64,000 nt of DNA, taken from the NCBI GenBank assembly GCA_032433765.1, contig JAVIAB010000025.1:39381262-39445261 (forward strand). Direction: 5' to 3'. The notes beneath the pieces were generated by a model. It was not told the DNA's origin and ran no database searches. It worked only from the letters and a program-made list of their open reading frames with translations. Origin of the DNA: Megaustenia siamemsis (taxonomy: Eukaryota; Mollusca; Gastropoda; Stylommatophora; Ariophantidae). Shown here one piece after another: positions 33,621 to 45,699 of the stretch (positions within the stretch are counted from its first letter, which is position 1; every line of letters begins with the position of its first letter). Made by a program: the position numbers and the translations under genes.

Positions 33621-33659
33621 GTAAGTCCAGCCTATTTATCTTGTCATAGACAGAAGTTA

Positions 33660-33850
33660 GTTCCTGACTATATCTTTGTGTGTGCATGTCTATGTCAGTC
33701 ATATCTCATATCTTTATGTGCATGTTTATGTTAGTCATGTGTCATATATCTTGATGTGTGTCAGTGTTAGTCATGCCTCGTATCGCTGTGTGCATGTCTG
33801 TGTTGGTCACATCTCCTATCTTTGTGTGTGCATGTCTGTGTTAGTCACCT
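33660..33850. repeat. ~36-bp degenerate tandem repeat in intron 12
   Basis: About five imperfect copies of 'catgtctatgtcagtcatatctcatatcttt'-like units, starting 40 bp after the exon 12 donor. Confidence 0.85.
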
Positions 33851-34181
33851 CTAGTGACTCGGGCAGATGGTGCTCGTAAACCTGGGAGGGCCGACCATCT
33901 AAGGGCAGAATCCCCCTACAGAAAAGATCATCTGCTGCTTTGCAGGAAGATTGGGGACAATCAAAGGCTAAGGAATGCAAACCTGAATAAAATGCTGGCT
34001 GAAATCGGATGCACTGGGCCACTAGCGCAGAACACAGTGCAACGTTTTAACGGGTGTTCAATCAGAGTGGATCTGGCAGACTCTAATTGTGATGTTCTGC
34101 CTGTGGGGGCGATCAACACACTTAACCTGACAGCTGACTTCATGTGAGAGTCTGGAATCCTACTCTGATTGAGTCCTGATC

Positions 34182-34219
<38 letters not shown>
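33851..34219 (+). mobile_element. LINE-C 3' untranslated fragment with (GA)n tail
   Basis: 34075-34185 is the reverse complement of 15240-15370 (ctctaattgtgatgttctg; gggggcgatcaacac; gagagtctggaatcc). It ends in a 36-bp GA run. 33851-34074 may be the upstream part of the same element but was not matched. Confidence 0.65.
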
Positions 34220-34222
<3 letters not shown>

Positions 34223-34439
34223 CTGACTGACTGAAGACAACACATAGGGCGGAAGTCATAGTTCTCCACAATTGATGATTTGCTGCAGTTCTTGTTTATT
34301 TCTTAGTCCCATATTGAGCCTCCCCTAATAATTGTTCTGTGTAGCGTTTCTCTTGGACTTCATTGTTTTCTTTTACCAGAGGTTTGAAGGTAATTATTTG
34401 TCTATTGAGGAGCATGTGGCCATACAGCGAAAATCATTG

Positions 34440-35116
34440 TTTCTTCTTCTTTCCTTCCTCATTTGCCTTTCAACGTCAAGGAGAGATATAATTTGCAGTC
34501 TTTTGCTCTTCTGTTGGCCTCTGCTGCTGTTATGTTTCCTAGTGCTTCTAATATTCCATCAATCCATCTTTTTTGTGGTCAACTATTGGGTCTGGTATTC
34601 TCACAATGTTTGTTGAATGCTCGTTGAGTTGTGTTTTGATTTTTCTGCCTTGTCATGTGGCCAAACTATTTTATCTGTTGTTTCTTTATATATCATATGG
34701 TGGAGGCTATTCCTAGCTTTTTTCTCAGTTCTTCATTTCTGATCTCAGGCTGTTTCCTGCCATTTGTTTAATACATTTCATCTCTGTAGAGGTTATTTTT
34801 CTTATTGTTCTTGCATCTAGGGTCCAGGTCTGGCATTGGTAGCACAACATTGGTATGATTGTATTGTATAGTGCTCGTTTTGTCTCCAGAGTTATTTCCT
34901 TGTTGGACAATAGTGTTGTTGCTGTCCAATGATTTGACAAGCTTTGATGCATCTTGAGTCTATCTCTGCTGTTTGAGAATTGTTGTTTGTCACTAAACTG
35001 CCTAGGTATTTAAATTCCTCTTGTTTTAGTTGCCTGCCTTCTATAGCTATGTTAATATTCTGTTTCTCTTTTGTGACATTCATGACTTCTGTTTTGTTGA
35101 TGTTGATTTTCATCAC
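34440..35116 (-). mobile_element. LINE-D fragment, minus strand (longest copy)
   Basis: Minus-strand frames give MKININKTEVMNVTKEKQN, EFKYLGSLVTNNNSQTAEID, then SNKEITLETKRALYNTIIPM and [20 protein letters not shown], the RT palm/thumb region to the C-terminus. The + left edge has the family tail cttcttctttccttcctca. It contains frameshifts. Confidence 0.78.
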
Positions 35117-35600
35117 TGTTTCGCTGGCTGAAAATTGGGATAATTATGTTCATAGCTCGGGAGCCGCGATAGTTCAGTGGTTAGTGAACTGGACTACCAC
35201 GGACAAGGGGTAGGGTTCAATCTCAACCGACGGCTTCCGGGTTCACCCAGCCTTAAATGGGTACCGGATTTTTTTCTGGGAAAGTAAAGCAGCACGGGCG
35301 TAATACTGACCACATTACCCCAAAAATCATGTGCTGAAGGTCTGTAAAATATAGGGTCACTAACACCATATTTCCCTATACGCCACTTGCCGTGACGGGG
35401 TACTTTACTTTTTTTACTTTTATGTTCATAGCTTGCGGTATACAGAAAGGATCTTTGTTATCAGAGTTGAAATAAAAATCCTGAGTCTCACATGTCATGG
35501 TGACTGCCTTGACCAAGCGGCCTTTATTTCTCTGGTCCTTTTGAGGACCCCCCACGTATCTTCAGATATATAAGGTAGATATATTTTAAGGTAGATTTTT
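35115..35600 (+). mobile_element. SINE-E copy interrupted by SINE-A
   Basis: 'cactgtttcgctggctgaaa' on the left and 'cagaaaggatctttgttatc...gaccaagcggcctttat' on the right match 21150-21452 once the 262-bp SINE-A and one duplicate are removed. Confidence 0.78.
35158..35419 (+). mobile_element. SINE-A inserted in SINE-E, 14-bp target duplication
   Basis: The head is GGGAGCCGCGATAGTTCAGT and the B-box GGTTCAATCTC. The body runs to the T-rich end 'tactttactttttttactt'. It is flanked by perfect TTATGTTCATAGCT at 35144-35157 and 35420-35433. Confidence 0.94.
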
Positions 35601-35654
35601 TTGTTCAAAGTATCTGTTTATTTTTCTTTTGAGCTAATGATGGCAAATAGGGCA

Positions 35655-35950
35655 GAGATTCTAGACTCTTTATGTCAAATGATCTTTTATCAAGTGTCAG
35701 ACCTTGCACAGGACCCACATTGCATCTCACCAAACATCCTGTTCTGGCCAAGTCACTCAGTCTTACCAAGGGATCTGATGTCTGCTGTTGTTGCCTCTCT
35801 CATCAACAGTCTGTTTCTTTAGGTCAGACTCGTTTCTTTTACCCTCTGGTTCCCATTTGAGGACTTGATTTGAGATTCTATTTGTTGTCTGTTCCCATCA
35901 CATGGCCAATATATGACCACTTTCTTCTCTTGATTATATATGCTATTGAA
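35655..35950 (-). mobile_element. LINE C-terminal remnant, strongly decayed
   Basis: The minus strand reads a WPCDGNRQQI-like segment, then KWEPEG/NQRVK and NRLLMREATTADI fragments with several stops. This resembles the basic tail of RTE-like proteins. Weak support. Confidence 0.35.
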
Positions 35951-36061
35951 CAACTTCCTTTTTTTCTTACTTCTGCATTAGTCTAAAATTCATTTCCTGG
36001 TATACAAAGTATTTTCCTGAGGCAATTGTTTTCAAATTAATAGCAATAGATAGGAGTAAAA

Positions 36062-36235
36062 ATATTTAAAAACAAGATGTTAAAAGATATGATCTAGCAT
36101 TGGTAATAACACCATAATTATTTAAAAACAAGAACTTAAAAAGATATGATTCTAGCATTGGTAATAACACCATAATTATTTAAAAACAAGAACTTAAAAA
36201 GATATGATCTAGCATTGGTAATAACACCATAATGT
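36062..36235. repeat. 57-bp tandem repeat, three copies
   Basis: Three near-identical units with 'ttaaaaagatatgatctagc' and 'attggtaataacaccataat'. Confidence 0.93.
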
Positions 36236-36364
36236 GGACTGCCAATTTTGCTAGTTGATGATTAGCTACTGACTTTTTCTGGTGGCAGAGGAAGGATCAC
36301 AGGAGCTATTTGTAAACCATCAGTGATCACATGATCTCCCTGCCATGACTAAAAATGCTCAAGG

Positions 36365-37190
36365 CTGGTGACATCTAGATGTCAATATTACTAAGTTAGA
36401 AGAAAGTGTGTGTCAGCTCAAGGCTGGTGACATCTACATACAGCGTACACCTCTAGATGTGAATATTACTAAGTTAGAAGAAAGTGTGTGTCAGTTCAAT
36501 GCTGGTGACATCTACATACAGCGTACACCTCTAGATGTCAATATTACTAAGTTAGAAGAAAGTGTGTGTCAGTTCAAGGCTGGTGACATCTACATACAGC
36601 GTACACCTCTAGATGTCAATATTACTAAGTTAGAAGAAAGTGTGTGTCAGTTCAAGGCTGGTGACATCTACATACAGCGTACACCTCTAGATGTCAGTCA
36701 ATATTACTAAGTTAGAAGAAAGTGTGTGTCAGCTCAAGGCTGGTGACATCTACATACAGCGTACACCTCTAGATGTCAATATTACTAAGTTAGAAGAAAG
36801 TGTGTGTCAGTTCAAGGCTGGTGACATCTACATACAGCGAACACCTTAAGATGTCATTATCAAATTAATGAAAATGGTCGTGAGTTCAAGGCTGTTGACA
36901 TCTACATACAGCGTACACCTCCAGATGTCATTAAATTTAAAAAAAATGGTCGTCAGCTCAAGACTGGTGCCATCTACATACAGCATACACCTTAAGATGC
37001 CATTATTAGGTTAATGAAAATGGTTGTGAATTCAAGGCTGTTGGCATCTACATACAGCGTACACCTCCAGATGTCATTATTAAATTTAAAAAAATGGTCG
37101 TCAGCTCAAGGCTGGCGCCATCTACATACAGCGTACACCTCTAGACATCAACAATAATAAGTTTGGAGAAAGTGTCAGCCCAAGGCTGGT
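36365..37190. repeat. 78-bp minisatellite
   Basis: About ten copies with 'gctggtgacatctacataca', 'gcgtacacctctagatgtca' and 'atattactaagttagaag'. The left half is regular; copies to the right are increasingly degenerate. The 78-bp length keeps one frame open. Confidence 0.95.
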
Positions 37191-37894
37191 GCCATCTCCA
37201 TACATCTTATCCTGCTATGGTACCAACCATTTCCACAAGAGCCATCTCTGTTCATCATATGTTGGGCATGACTATAACAGATGTTTTTTCTTTGTACATC
37301 ACCAGATGTTTCTATCCTTAACGTTTTGAAAAGCTCCCCAAATAAAAAACTAAATCTTAGCTTTTAGCTACAAGTTCTGACTCAGTATCTGGTATCCCCA
37401 TGTGGTTAACTCATGAACATGTCTCCAGGATTATGGAGAAATCAACAGATTAAAGATTCTCAATCCATTCTCTAGCTGTGGAATTTATGAGCATGTTTTA
37501 ACCTTAATTATCTGATTTGAAATTCTGAACTATCCTAATACCACAGAGCTGAAACTTCAGCATACAACTTGTTTCTAATTGAAACTTCAACTTCTCTGAC
37601 AACATTGATCAAATCTGTGAGAGAAAGCAAGGTGAAAGTTCTGGATAATTTATGTTTCTAATTAGTCATAAAATACAACTCCGTAGTAAAATTTACCACT
37701 TTAAAATACATTTTTTAGGAATTTTACAGTTTCCCACGGGCAGTCATTTCCTAATTCGCACTTGCGGTTACCCTTTAGTATTTGATTTCTTTCCTTTGAT
37801 GTTGGATTATTTGTTTCATTCACGTTGTAAAAAGTGCTTTTTTAAAAAAGTTTTGTTTTTTTTAAATAGCAAATTTTCAAGAAATATTTGTGTC

Positions 37895-37896
<2 letters not shown>
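37191..37896. other. Intergenic or intron 12 sequence, nothing recognised
   Basis: AT-rich sequence without recognised coding or repeat content. Confidence 0.5.

Positions 37897-37954
<58 letters not shown>
37897..37954. repeat. 58-nt poly-C homopolymer
   Basis: An uninterrupted run of 58 C. It could form G-quadruplex/i-motif structures, or its length may be an assembly approximation. Confidence 0.95.
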
Positions 37955-37955
<1 letters not shown>

Positions 37956-38374
37956 CTATGATGGAGGAAGTCTCCTTGGCCATCCACATGACATCAAGAA
38001 ATCTTTTGTGACACGGGAATATTAGCAAACAACATAAAGAGGATGTCAGACATACAGGTTTAAACTGCGGCTGAAGATGGCCGTGTAAATAGACAAAGGT
38101 GTAGGGTAGGGGGACATGTAGTCGAGTTTCAGGCTAAAAATTGACCCTAAAGCAGGAAATGTTTACCACATCCGATCTCCATTTCTTATCTTGTATAAAA
38201 ACACTTCTGTGTAACAAAAAGTTCTAAGATTTTTGGTTGTTAAAATTCAAATGTTACAATTAATTAGTAGTAATTTTTACTAAGGAATCGTAACAATGTG
38301 AGTCACAGGTATATGGATCTAGAGTTAAAGAGCTTAAGTTATTAAAATAAATAATTTAGAACCAGCATCATTTC

Positions 38375-38632
38375 AGGGAGCCACGATAGCTCAGTGGTTA
38401 GTGAACTGGACTACAAAGGACAAGGGGTAGGGTACGATCCCAACCGACGGCTTCCGGGTTCACCCAGCCTTAAATGAGTACCAGATTTTTTCTGGGAAAG
38501 TAAAGCCGCACGGGCGTAATACCGACCACATTACCCCAAAAATCATGTGCTGAAGGTCTGTAAAATATAGGGTCACTAACACCATATTCCCTATACGCCA
38601 CTTGGCATGACGGGGGTACTTTACTTACATTA
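38375..38632 (+). mobile_element. SINE-A copy with 12-bp target duplication
   Basis: The head is GGGAGCCACGATAGCTCAGT and the B-box region GGTACGATCCC carries one change. It is flanked by CAGCATCATTTC at 38363-38374 and 38633-38644. Confidence 0.92.
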
Positions 38633-38769
38633 CAGCATCATTTCCTGATGGATTAGCTAAGTTTTATGGGATTCATATTTTATTTGGAATACAAGGGTTC
38701 AAAACACATACTTTACTTGGCTGAACTGATTAAAAATGGGTACATTACCTTACGTCAGCAGAGAACGTA

Positions 38770-39572
38770 CTTCACTTCTAGAGTTCTTGACAACTCTAAA
38801 ACATCCCAATTCACTTCTAAAGTTCCTGACAACTCTAAAACATCCCCAGTTTCACTTCTAAAGTTCCTGACAACTCTAAAACATCCCCAGTTCACTTCTA
38901 AAGTTCGTGACAACTCTAAAACATCCCAGTTCACTTTTAAAGTTCCTGACAACTCTAAAACATCCCCAGTTCACTTCTAAAGTTCGTGACAACTCTAAAA
39001 CATCCCCAGTTCACTTTTAAAGTTCCTGACAACTCTAAAACATCCCCAGCTCACTTTTAAAGTTCCTGACAACTCTAAAACATCCCCAGCTCACTTTTAA
39101 AGTTCCTGACAACTCTAAAACATCCCCAGTTCACTTTTAAAGTTCCTGACAACTCTAAAACATCCCCAGCTCACTTCTAAAGTTCCTGACAACTCTAAAA
39201 CATCCCCAGCTCACTTTTAAAGTTCCTGACAACTCTAAAACATCCCCAGCTCACTTTTAAAGTTCCTGACAACTCTAAAACATCCCCAGCTCACTTTTAA
39301 AGTTCCTGACAACTCTAAAACATCCCCAGCTCACTTTTAAAGTTCCTGACAACTCTAAAACATCCCCAGCTCACTTTTAAAGTTCCTGACAACTCTAAAA
39401 CATCCCCAGCTCACTTTTAAAGTTCCTGACAACTCTAAAACATCCCCAGCTCACTTTTAAAGTTCCTGACAACTCTAAAACATCCCCAGCTCACTTTTAA
39501 AGTTCCTGACAACTCTAAAACATCCCCAGCTCACTTTTAAAGTTCCTGACAACTCTAAAACATCCCCAGTTC
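38770..39572. repeat. 40-bp minisatellite
   Basis: About 20 copies of 'tcacttttaaagttcctgac aactctaaaacatccccagc', highly uniform on the right and more variable on the left. Confidence 0.97.
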
Positions 39573-39794
39573 ACCACATAAAATATGACATTGCATAGAT
39601 AGCCGTCCCACTCTGGAATTGGATATATGCCTCTTTGAAGCTTGCAGACGGAAAGCACAATACCCCCACCACAGTGAACTACAGACTGGGCAAGACCGTC
39701 AAATGAAACAACCACTTATTTCTTAGTAAAAATAAACCAAAAAAAGTAAAGGTTTCCTTGCTAGGCATATGGAGGATATTGTGTTGTGACCATA

Positions 39795-39992
39795 TTTTTC
39801 CATGACCACGGCACATTTTTGGGTGATGTGATTGGTATCATGTCATGTCGCCTTTACTTCCCCGAAAAATCTATGGATGCCCATTTTTAGAGGCTGGGTG
39901 AACCCGGAGCCTTATTGGTTGGAAAAAAATCCACCACTTATTTGGATCGGACCCGGACCCTTTCTGACTAACCACTCAACCACTGTGGCTCC
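39795..39992 (-). mobile_element. Diverged SINE-A copy, minus strand
   Basis: On the minus strand GGAGCCACAGTGGTTGAGTGG is followed by 'gttcacccagcctctaaaaa' and 'ggaagtaaaggcgacatgac', then 'ggtcacaac'. Substitutions are many. Confidence 0.65.
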
Positions 39993-40014
39993 AATTATAT
40001 CTTTGTGTTCACTT

Positions 40015-40893
40015 GTTGAGTGTGGATGCGTTGTGTCGTTAGTTTACAGCAAACCTGTGATATCTGCATCTTTAGGCCCGACACATCAGTCTTTGGCATA
40101 AGTAGTTTTGCTTATCGAGTTTTGCCCGGACAGCTGCAACTTTTGACCTACTATTTTCAACTTTCAAGGGTTGTTTAACGTGTGCTAGTGCACACGAAAA
40201 CCTCCTGTTTTTCACCATTTTCCGAGATGGCTAGACATCGAATCTCCCTACCTAAAAAAAGGCTGGACATAGAATCTCCCTGCCCAGAGAAAACAAGACA
40301 TTAGATCTCACTACTCAGAGAAAACTAGACATTGCATCTCACTACCCAGAGAAGGCTAGACATTGGATCTCACTACCCAGAGAAGGCTAAACATCAGATC
40401 TCCCCTACCCAGAGAAGGCTAAACATCAGATCTCCCCTACCCAGAGAAGGCTAGATGTCAGATCTCCCTACCCAGAGAAGGCTAGACATCAGATCTCCCC
40501 TACCCAGAGAAAGCTAGACATCAGATCTCCCATATCCAGAGAAGGCTAGACATTAGATTTCCTTTCCCAGAGAAGGCAAGACATTAGATCTGTTCTACCC
40601 AGTGAAGGCTAGACATCAGATCTCCCCACCCAGAGAAGGCTAGATATCAGATCTCCCTACCCAGAGAAGGCTTGACATCAGATCTCCCTACCCACAGAGG
40701 GCTAGACATCAGATCTCCCTACCCAGAGAGGGCTAGACATCAGATCTCCCTACCCAGAGAAGGCTAGACATCAGATCTCCCTACCCAGAGATCAGGGGTA
40801 GTTAAAGCCACAAAGAAACCACGCAGTGGGGATTAAATTTGAAACATTCCTATCCTGAGGCAGATGGTTTACCTCTAAACCACCTGAGTCCCC
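40015..40893 (-). mobile_element. SINE-C copy expanded by an internal minisatellite
   Basis: The minus strand starts at about 40893 with GGGGACTCAGGTGGTTTAGA (A-box area) and the B-box-like TTTCAAATTTAATCCCC. It passes through 'ctttgtggctttaactaccc' and enters a 32-bp array (40235-40795). It then resumes with 'aaaaacaggaggttttcgtg', 'gcacacgttaaacaacc' and the conserved tail 'gatgtgtcgggc'. Its order matches 56719-57095. Confidence 0.75.
40235..40795. repeat. ~31-bp minisatellite inside SINE-C
   Basis: About 17 copies of 'gaaggctagacatcagatct ccctacccaga'. A single copy of the complement is normal SINE-C body sequence (tgggtagtgagatctcgatg at 56835-56860). Confidence 0.92.
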
Positions 40894-40924
40894 TGTTCTA
40901 ATCATATCTCTCTGTTTTCCTTAC

Positions 40925-41640
40925 AGCCACACTCCATCTCACAACTTCATATAACCTCGCTCAATGATACACAACACTCAACCTCCCTCAGAGCCACACT
41001 CAACCTCCCTCAATGAAACACAACACTCAACCTCCCTCAATGAACACAACACTCAACCTCACGCTCATTTTCACTCACAACCACGCTCGACATCCTTCTG
41101 AACCTCCATCACAACCACACTCGACATCCTTCTCAACCTTCCTCACAACCACACTCAACATCTCTCTGAACCTACCTCACAACCACACTTGACATCCCTC
41201 TGAACCTCCCTCATGACCACACTCAACATCCCTCTGAACCTCCCTCATGACCACACTCAACATCCTTCTCAACCTTCCTCACAACCACACTCAATATCCC
41301 TCTGAACCTCCCTCACGACCACACTCAACATCCCTCTGAACCTCCCTCATGACCACACTCAACCTCATTTTCAATTTCCCTCACAACCACACTCAACCTC
41401 CCTCTGTTTACCTCACAACCACACTCAACATCCCACTGAACCTCCCTCACAACCACACTCAACCTCCCTCTAAACCTCCCTCACAACCACACTCAATCTC
41501 TGTCACAACCACACTCAACAACATTCCTCACAACCACACGCAACCTCCCTCACAACAATCAACATTCCTCACAACCACACCCAACCTTCCCCTTAGAACA
41601 CCCCCTCACTCCCATACTCTTTCACCACCCTCTCTCACAC
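40925..41640. repeat. C/A-rich degenerate tandem repeat
   Basis: Imperfect 28-60-bp units with 'cctccctcacaaccacactcaac' cores. It ends in CA-rich simple sequence. 41641-42039 has no recognised feature. Confidence 0.9.
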
Positions 41641-42039
41641 TCTTAACCACTCACCCGTACATTCTAACACCCCCCCCCCACACACACACACACTATAACA
41701 ACCACCACATCTATCAAACAGCACACACACTCCCGACTGCCCCATTTTTCTTGTTAATTTTCATGGAAGATTAAAAACCACACGGCTTCTCCCCCTTCCC
41801 TCGGCCAGCCCTCGGTTTAACCACACTTAGACACGAGAAAGATTGATGGAGCACAAATTGATTGCTGACAATCATGGACCTGTGATGAATATTTCGTTTG
41901 TTAAAAACGCGCCGGCTCTAAATGAAAAACCTTGTTTCTCTTGTTTGTTCAAGATAACGGAACATTCACTTTTCTTATCCTCACTGTTTATCCTACTCTC
42001 TTTCTCTCTCTCGCTATCTTTTTTTTCCCCATGAGTTTT

Positions 42040-42255
42040 AATCTTTCTTCTCCATCCACCTATCCGTGTTTTAATCTTTCTTCTCCATCCACCTCTCCGT
42101 GTTTTAATCTTTCTTCTCCATCCACCTCTCCGTGTTTTAATCTTTCTTCTCCATCCACCTCTCCGTGTTTTAATCTTTCTTCTCCATCCACCTCTCCGTG
42201 TTTTAATCTTTCTTCTCCATCCACCTCTCCGTGTTTTAATCTTTCTTCTCTAACC
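42040..42255. repeat. 33-bp minisatellite
   Basis: Six copies of 'gttttaatctttcttctcca tccacctctccgt'. Confidence 0.95.
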
Positions 42256-42567
42256 GTTTCTCTTTGTTTTTTTTTTATTTTTCATTTCTATCCACCTCGC
42301 TTTGTTTTTTTTTTATATCTTTCTCTCGCTGTTTTCATTATTTTCTTATGTGTTCTCTAAGATTTCTTTCTTTCCTTTCTTTCTTTCTTCAAATGCATAT
42401 CTTTTGACTCTCTCTATGTTGGGGTGAACACCCACCAGAAATGCAAAGTCCTACTACAGGGAAGTGTAATTCTTCTCCTTCCTGACAAGCTCCTACGATG
42501 TTTGGCTTAAAAAAAAAAAGAAATCCCTTTCCTTATCCCTGAAGTAAATAGGGGGGGGGGGGGTACA

Positions 42568-42847
42568 GGTACGAGACTTGCATCGGCGTTTTAGCACCGC
42601 GAGACTTCTGGACAGTGTCGCTTCAAGCATCGAGACTCACGATGCGAGGCGGCATTCATCACCTTCCCAGAGTACTATCCTGGTACCCATTTCTGTCAGC
42701 GGCTGGGTCGACCGGGGAGAGAGGGGGATTTTTTTTTTTCCAACCACGAGTACAACTCACACTGTTTCCAGCGGGAATCGAACACGGTTTGCCCGAATGT
42801 CGGTAGTCCAGTCGGGTGGTTTTCCCAACTAGGCTACCGAGGCCCCC
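42568..42847 (-). mobile_element. SINE-B copy, minus strand
   Basis: The minus strand starts GGGGGCCTCGGTAGCCTAGT with the B-box GTGTTCGATTCCCGC. It then has an internal A run and the body up to 'acgccgatgcaagtctcgta'. A 13-nt G run adjoins the + left end. Confidence 0.87.
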
Positions 42848-42849
42848 TT

Positions 42850-43690
42850 CTGCCTGTTTAATTCATATATCCCCCTCTCTGGTTCATTGGTATTCTCTCT
42901 CTGTTTAATTGGTATTATTTACCTATTTAATTGGTATTATCTCCCTGTTTAATTGATATTTTCTCTCTGTTTATTTGTATTATCTCCCTGTTTAATTTCT
43001 ATTCTCTATGTTTAATTTGTATTCTCTTTCTCTCTCTCTCTCTCTCTGTTTAATTGGTATTCTCTCTGTGTTTAATTTGTATTCTCTCCATATTTAATGG
43101 GTATTCTCACTCTCCCCCATTTAATTTTGTATTCTCTCACTCTCTCTCTCTGTTTAATTTGTATGTTCTCTCCCTCTGTTTAATTTTTATTCTCTCCCTC
43201 TTTAATTGCTATTCTCTGTTGTCTAATTGGTATTCTCCCTCTCTGTTTAATTTGTATTCTCTACCTATTTAACTGGTATTCTCAGTGTGTGTTTAATTTG
43301 TATCCTCTCTCTGTTTAATTTGTATTCTCTCTCTCCCTATTTAATTGGTATTCTCTCCCCGTTGAATTGTCATTCTCTCTCTCTCTCTCTCTGGTTAAAT
43401 TTGTATGCTTTCCCTGTTTACATTTGTATTCTCTCCCTGTTTAATTCTTATATCCCCCTCTCTGTTTAATTGGCATTCTCTCTCTGTTTAAATTTGTATT
43501 CTTTCTCTGTTTAATTCATATATCCCTCTCTCTGTTTAAATTTGTATTCTCTCCCTGTTTAATTCATATATCCCCCTCTCTGTTTAATTGGCATTCTCTC
43601 TCTCTCTCTCTGTTTAAATTTGTATTCTCTCCCTGTTTAATTCATATCTCCCCCTCTCTGTTTAATTGGTATTCTTGCTCTCTGCTCATG
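42850..43690. repeat. CT-rich degenerate tandem repeat
   Basis: About 35 variable units of 'ctctctctgtttaattggtattct'. 43691-44339 holds no recognised feature. Confidence 0.9.
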
Positions 43691-44339
43691 TTTCTCTCCC
43701 TGTTTAATTCGCGTTCTCTCACTTTTATTCCTCACGCTATTTCTCCATCCATCTGACCTTTGATCAGCTCATTTCCCCTTCTTGTTACGTCTTTCTTTGA
43801 GTTCCGGTTATCTGCCACTCTAACCTTCCCCACCCCACCTTCTTCACACTCTCTCACCACCCACATAACTACTCCCACCACTTCTAATAAACGTCGATCA
43901 CACACTTAACGTCAGTTATTCCTGCAGCGCTAAACCCTAACACAATCACTACCTTTCTTGACTTGTTTACATACCCCGCAACGAATAACAATAATTTCCA
44001 TGTTTAGCTATCCCCAATCAGACCCCTTTTATCCGAAATTGTGTTTTCATCACCAGAAACCGCCTCAAATTAAAAGAGACAGCTTACAAATAAATGTCCT
44101 GCCAAAAGAAGAAAAAAGTCAATCAATTTAAATAACTAGACAATTTAATATTAGCCAATGGGAATTGTCGCTCCCAATTGCGGAAATAGAATGTGTCAGC
44201 TGAAAACGGCATTCCAAAATTGGAGAGTTCCGATGTATTTATTACTGTGTGTATCATCAATGTTATATTACAGTTGTGCTCATGTATTCATAACATCGTC
44301 ACATTATATAATCTTGTCCATAAAATAACAAAATCGTAG

Positions 44340-45140
44340 TTTATATGTCCCCCTTAATCCAGATTCTCCATTTACATGTCCCCCTTATTCCCGATTCTAC
44401 ATTTACATGTCCACCTTATTCCCGATTCTCCATTTACATGTCCCCCTTATTCCAGATTCTCCATTTACATGTCCCCCTTATTCCAATATTCTCCATTTAC
44501 ATGTCCCCCTTATTCCCGATTCTCCATTTACATGTCCCCCTTATTCCAATATTCTCCATTTACATGTCCCCCTTATTCCAGATTCTCCATTTACATGTCC
44601 CCCTTATTCCAGATTCTCCATTTACATGTCCCCCTTATTCCAGATTCTCCATTTACATGCCCCCCCCCTTATTCCAATATTCTCCATTTACATGTCCCCC
44701 TTATTCCAGATTCTCCATTTACATGTCCCCCTTATTCCAATATTCTCCATTTACATGTCCCCCTTATTCCCGATTCTCCATTTACATGTCCCCCGTATTC
44801 CCGATTATCCATTTATATGTCCCCATTATTCCAGATTCTCCATTTATATGCCCCCCCCCCCTTATTCCCGATTCTCCATTTATATGTCCCCACTTATTCC
44901 AGATTCTCCATTTACATGTCCACCTTATTCCCGATTCTCCATCTATATGTCCCCGCATATTCCAGATTCCCAATTCACCATTTATTTCCCCCTTATTCCC
45001 GATTCCCCATTCTCCATTTATATATCCACCTTATTCCCGATTCCCCATTCTCCATTTATATGTCCCCTTATTCCCGATTCTCCATTATCGATTTATATGT
45101 CCCCTTATTCCCGATTCTCCATTCTTCATTTCTATGTCCT
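44340..45140. repeat. 31-bp minisatellite open in all three + frames
   Basis: About 25 copies of 'attctccatttacatgtccc ccttattccag', degenerating rightward. The unit has no stop and its length is not divisible by 3, so three overlapping frames of about 260-320 codons appear. They are not genes. Confidence 0.96.
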
Positions 45141-45334
45141 CCCAGTACTGTTTGTCCAGATTTCCCCTCCCAGTCACTGACATCACTAATCCGTTTATCT
45201 TCATCTCCTTCCTCATTACACACTCCAACTACGATAGTTGTGGCCAGCCCGTTAGATCTCGTGACGTGCTTGTCACTCTGTTTTCCTAACCGAGGGCAAG
45301 ACGATCCTCCTATCGACACATGCGATTGGTGATG

Positions 45335-45690
45335 GCTGCACGAACTTACTCGTTTGTGATCTTTTTCTCACCTTCCTCGTTTGCCTTTAAGAATCCAAAG
45401 GAGACAATGTTTGCTGTTCTCTGTTGGCCTCTGCTGTTATGTTTCCTAGTGTTTCTAATATTCACTCAATTGTCTTATTCGTCGTCGGCCCTTAGGTCCG
45501 GTGTTCTCGTTGTGTACTGAGGGTTGTGTGTGTGTTTTTTAATTTTTATTTTATCACGTGAGCCAACAATTTTATCCGATGTTTAGCGGGAATTATTCCT
45601 GGCGTTTTACTCAATGATTAAGATTTAATCATATCTCTCCTGTCATGCGTCTGACATATATAATATCTGTTCAGGTTTTTTGTTCAATTT
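45335..45690 (-). mobile_element. LINE-D 3' fragment, minus strand
   Basis: Text such as 'tctgttggcctctgctgttatgtttcctag' is the same as at 27070-27110 and 34510-34550. Decayed on the right. Confidence 0.65.
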
Positions 45691-45699
45691 TGGCTGTTT

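Noticed and set aside
34360..34400. A possible 10-nt exon (tttaccag|aggtttgaag|gtaatt) after DDX1 exon 12
   Set aside because: Too short, does not continue the conserved DDX1 sequence, and has no supporting neighbours.
37652..38028. Poly-proline and poly-glycine frames on opposite strands
   Set aside because: Produced by the 58-nt C homopolymer, with no conserved flanking protein sequence.
41843..41970. Short frame MEHKLIADNHGPVMNISFVK... as a possible exon
   Set aside because: No recognised family, no clear acceptor, and it runs into CT-rich low-complexity sequence; support is insufficient.
44345..45332. Three overlapping + strand frames of about 257-318 codons
   Set aside because: All derive from a stop-free 31-bp minisatellite. 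There is no start context, splice logic or domain.
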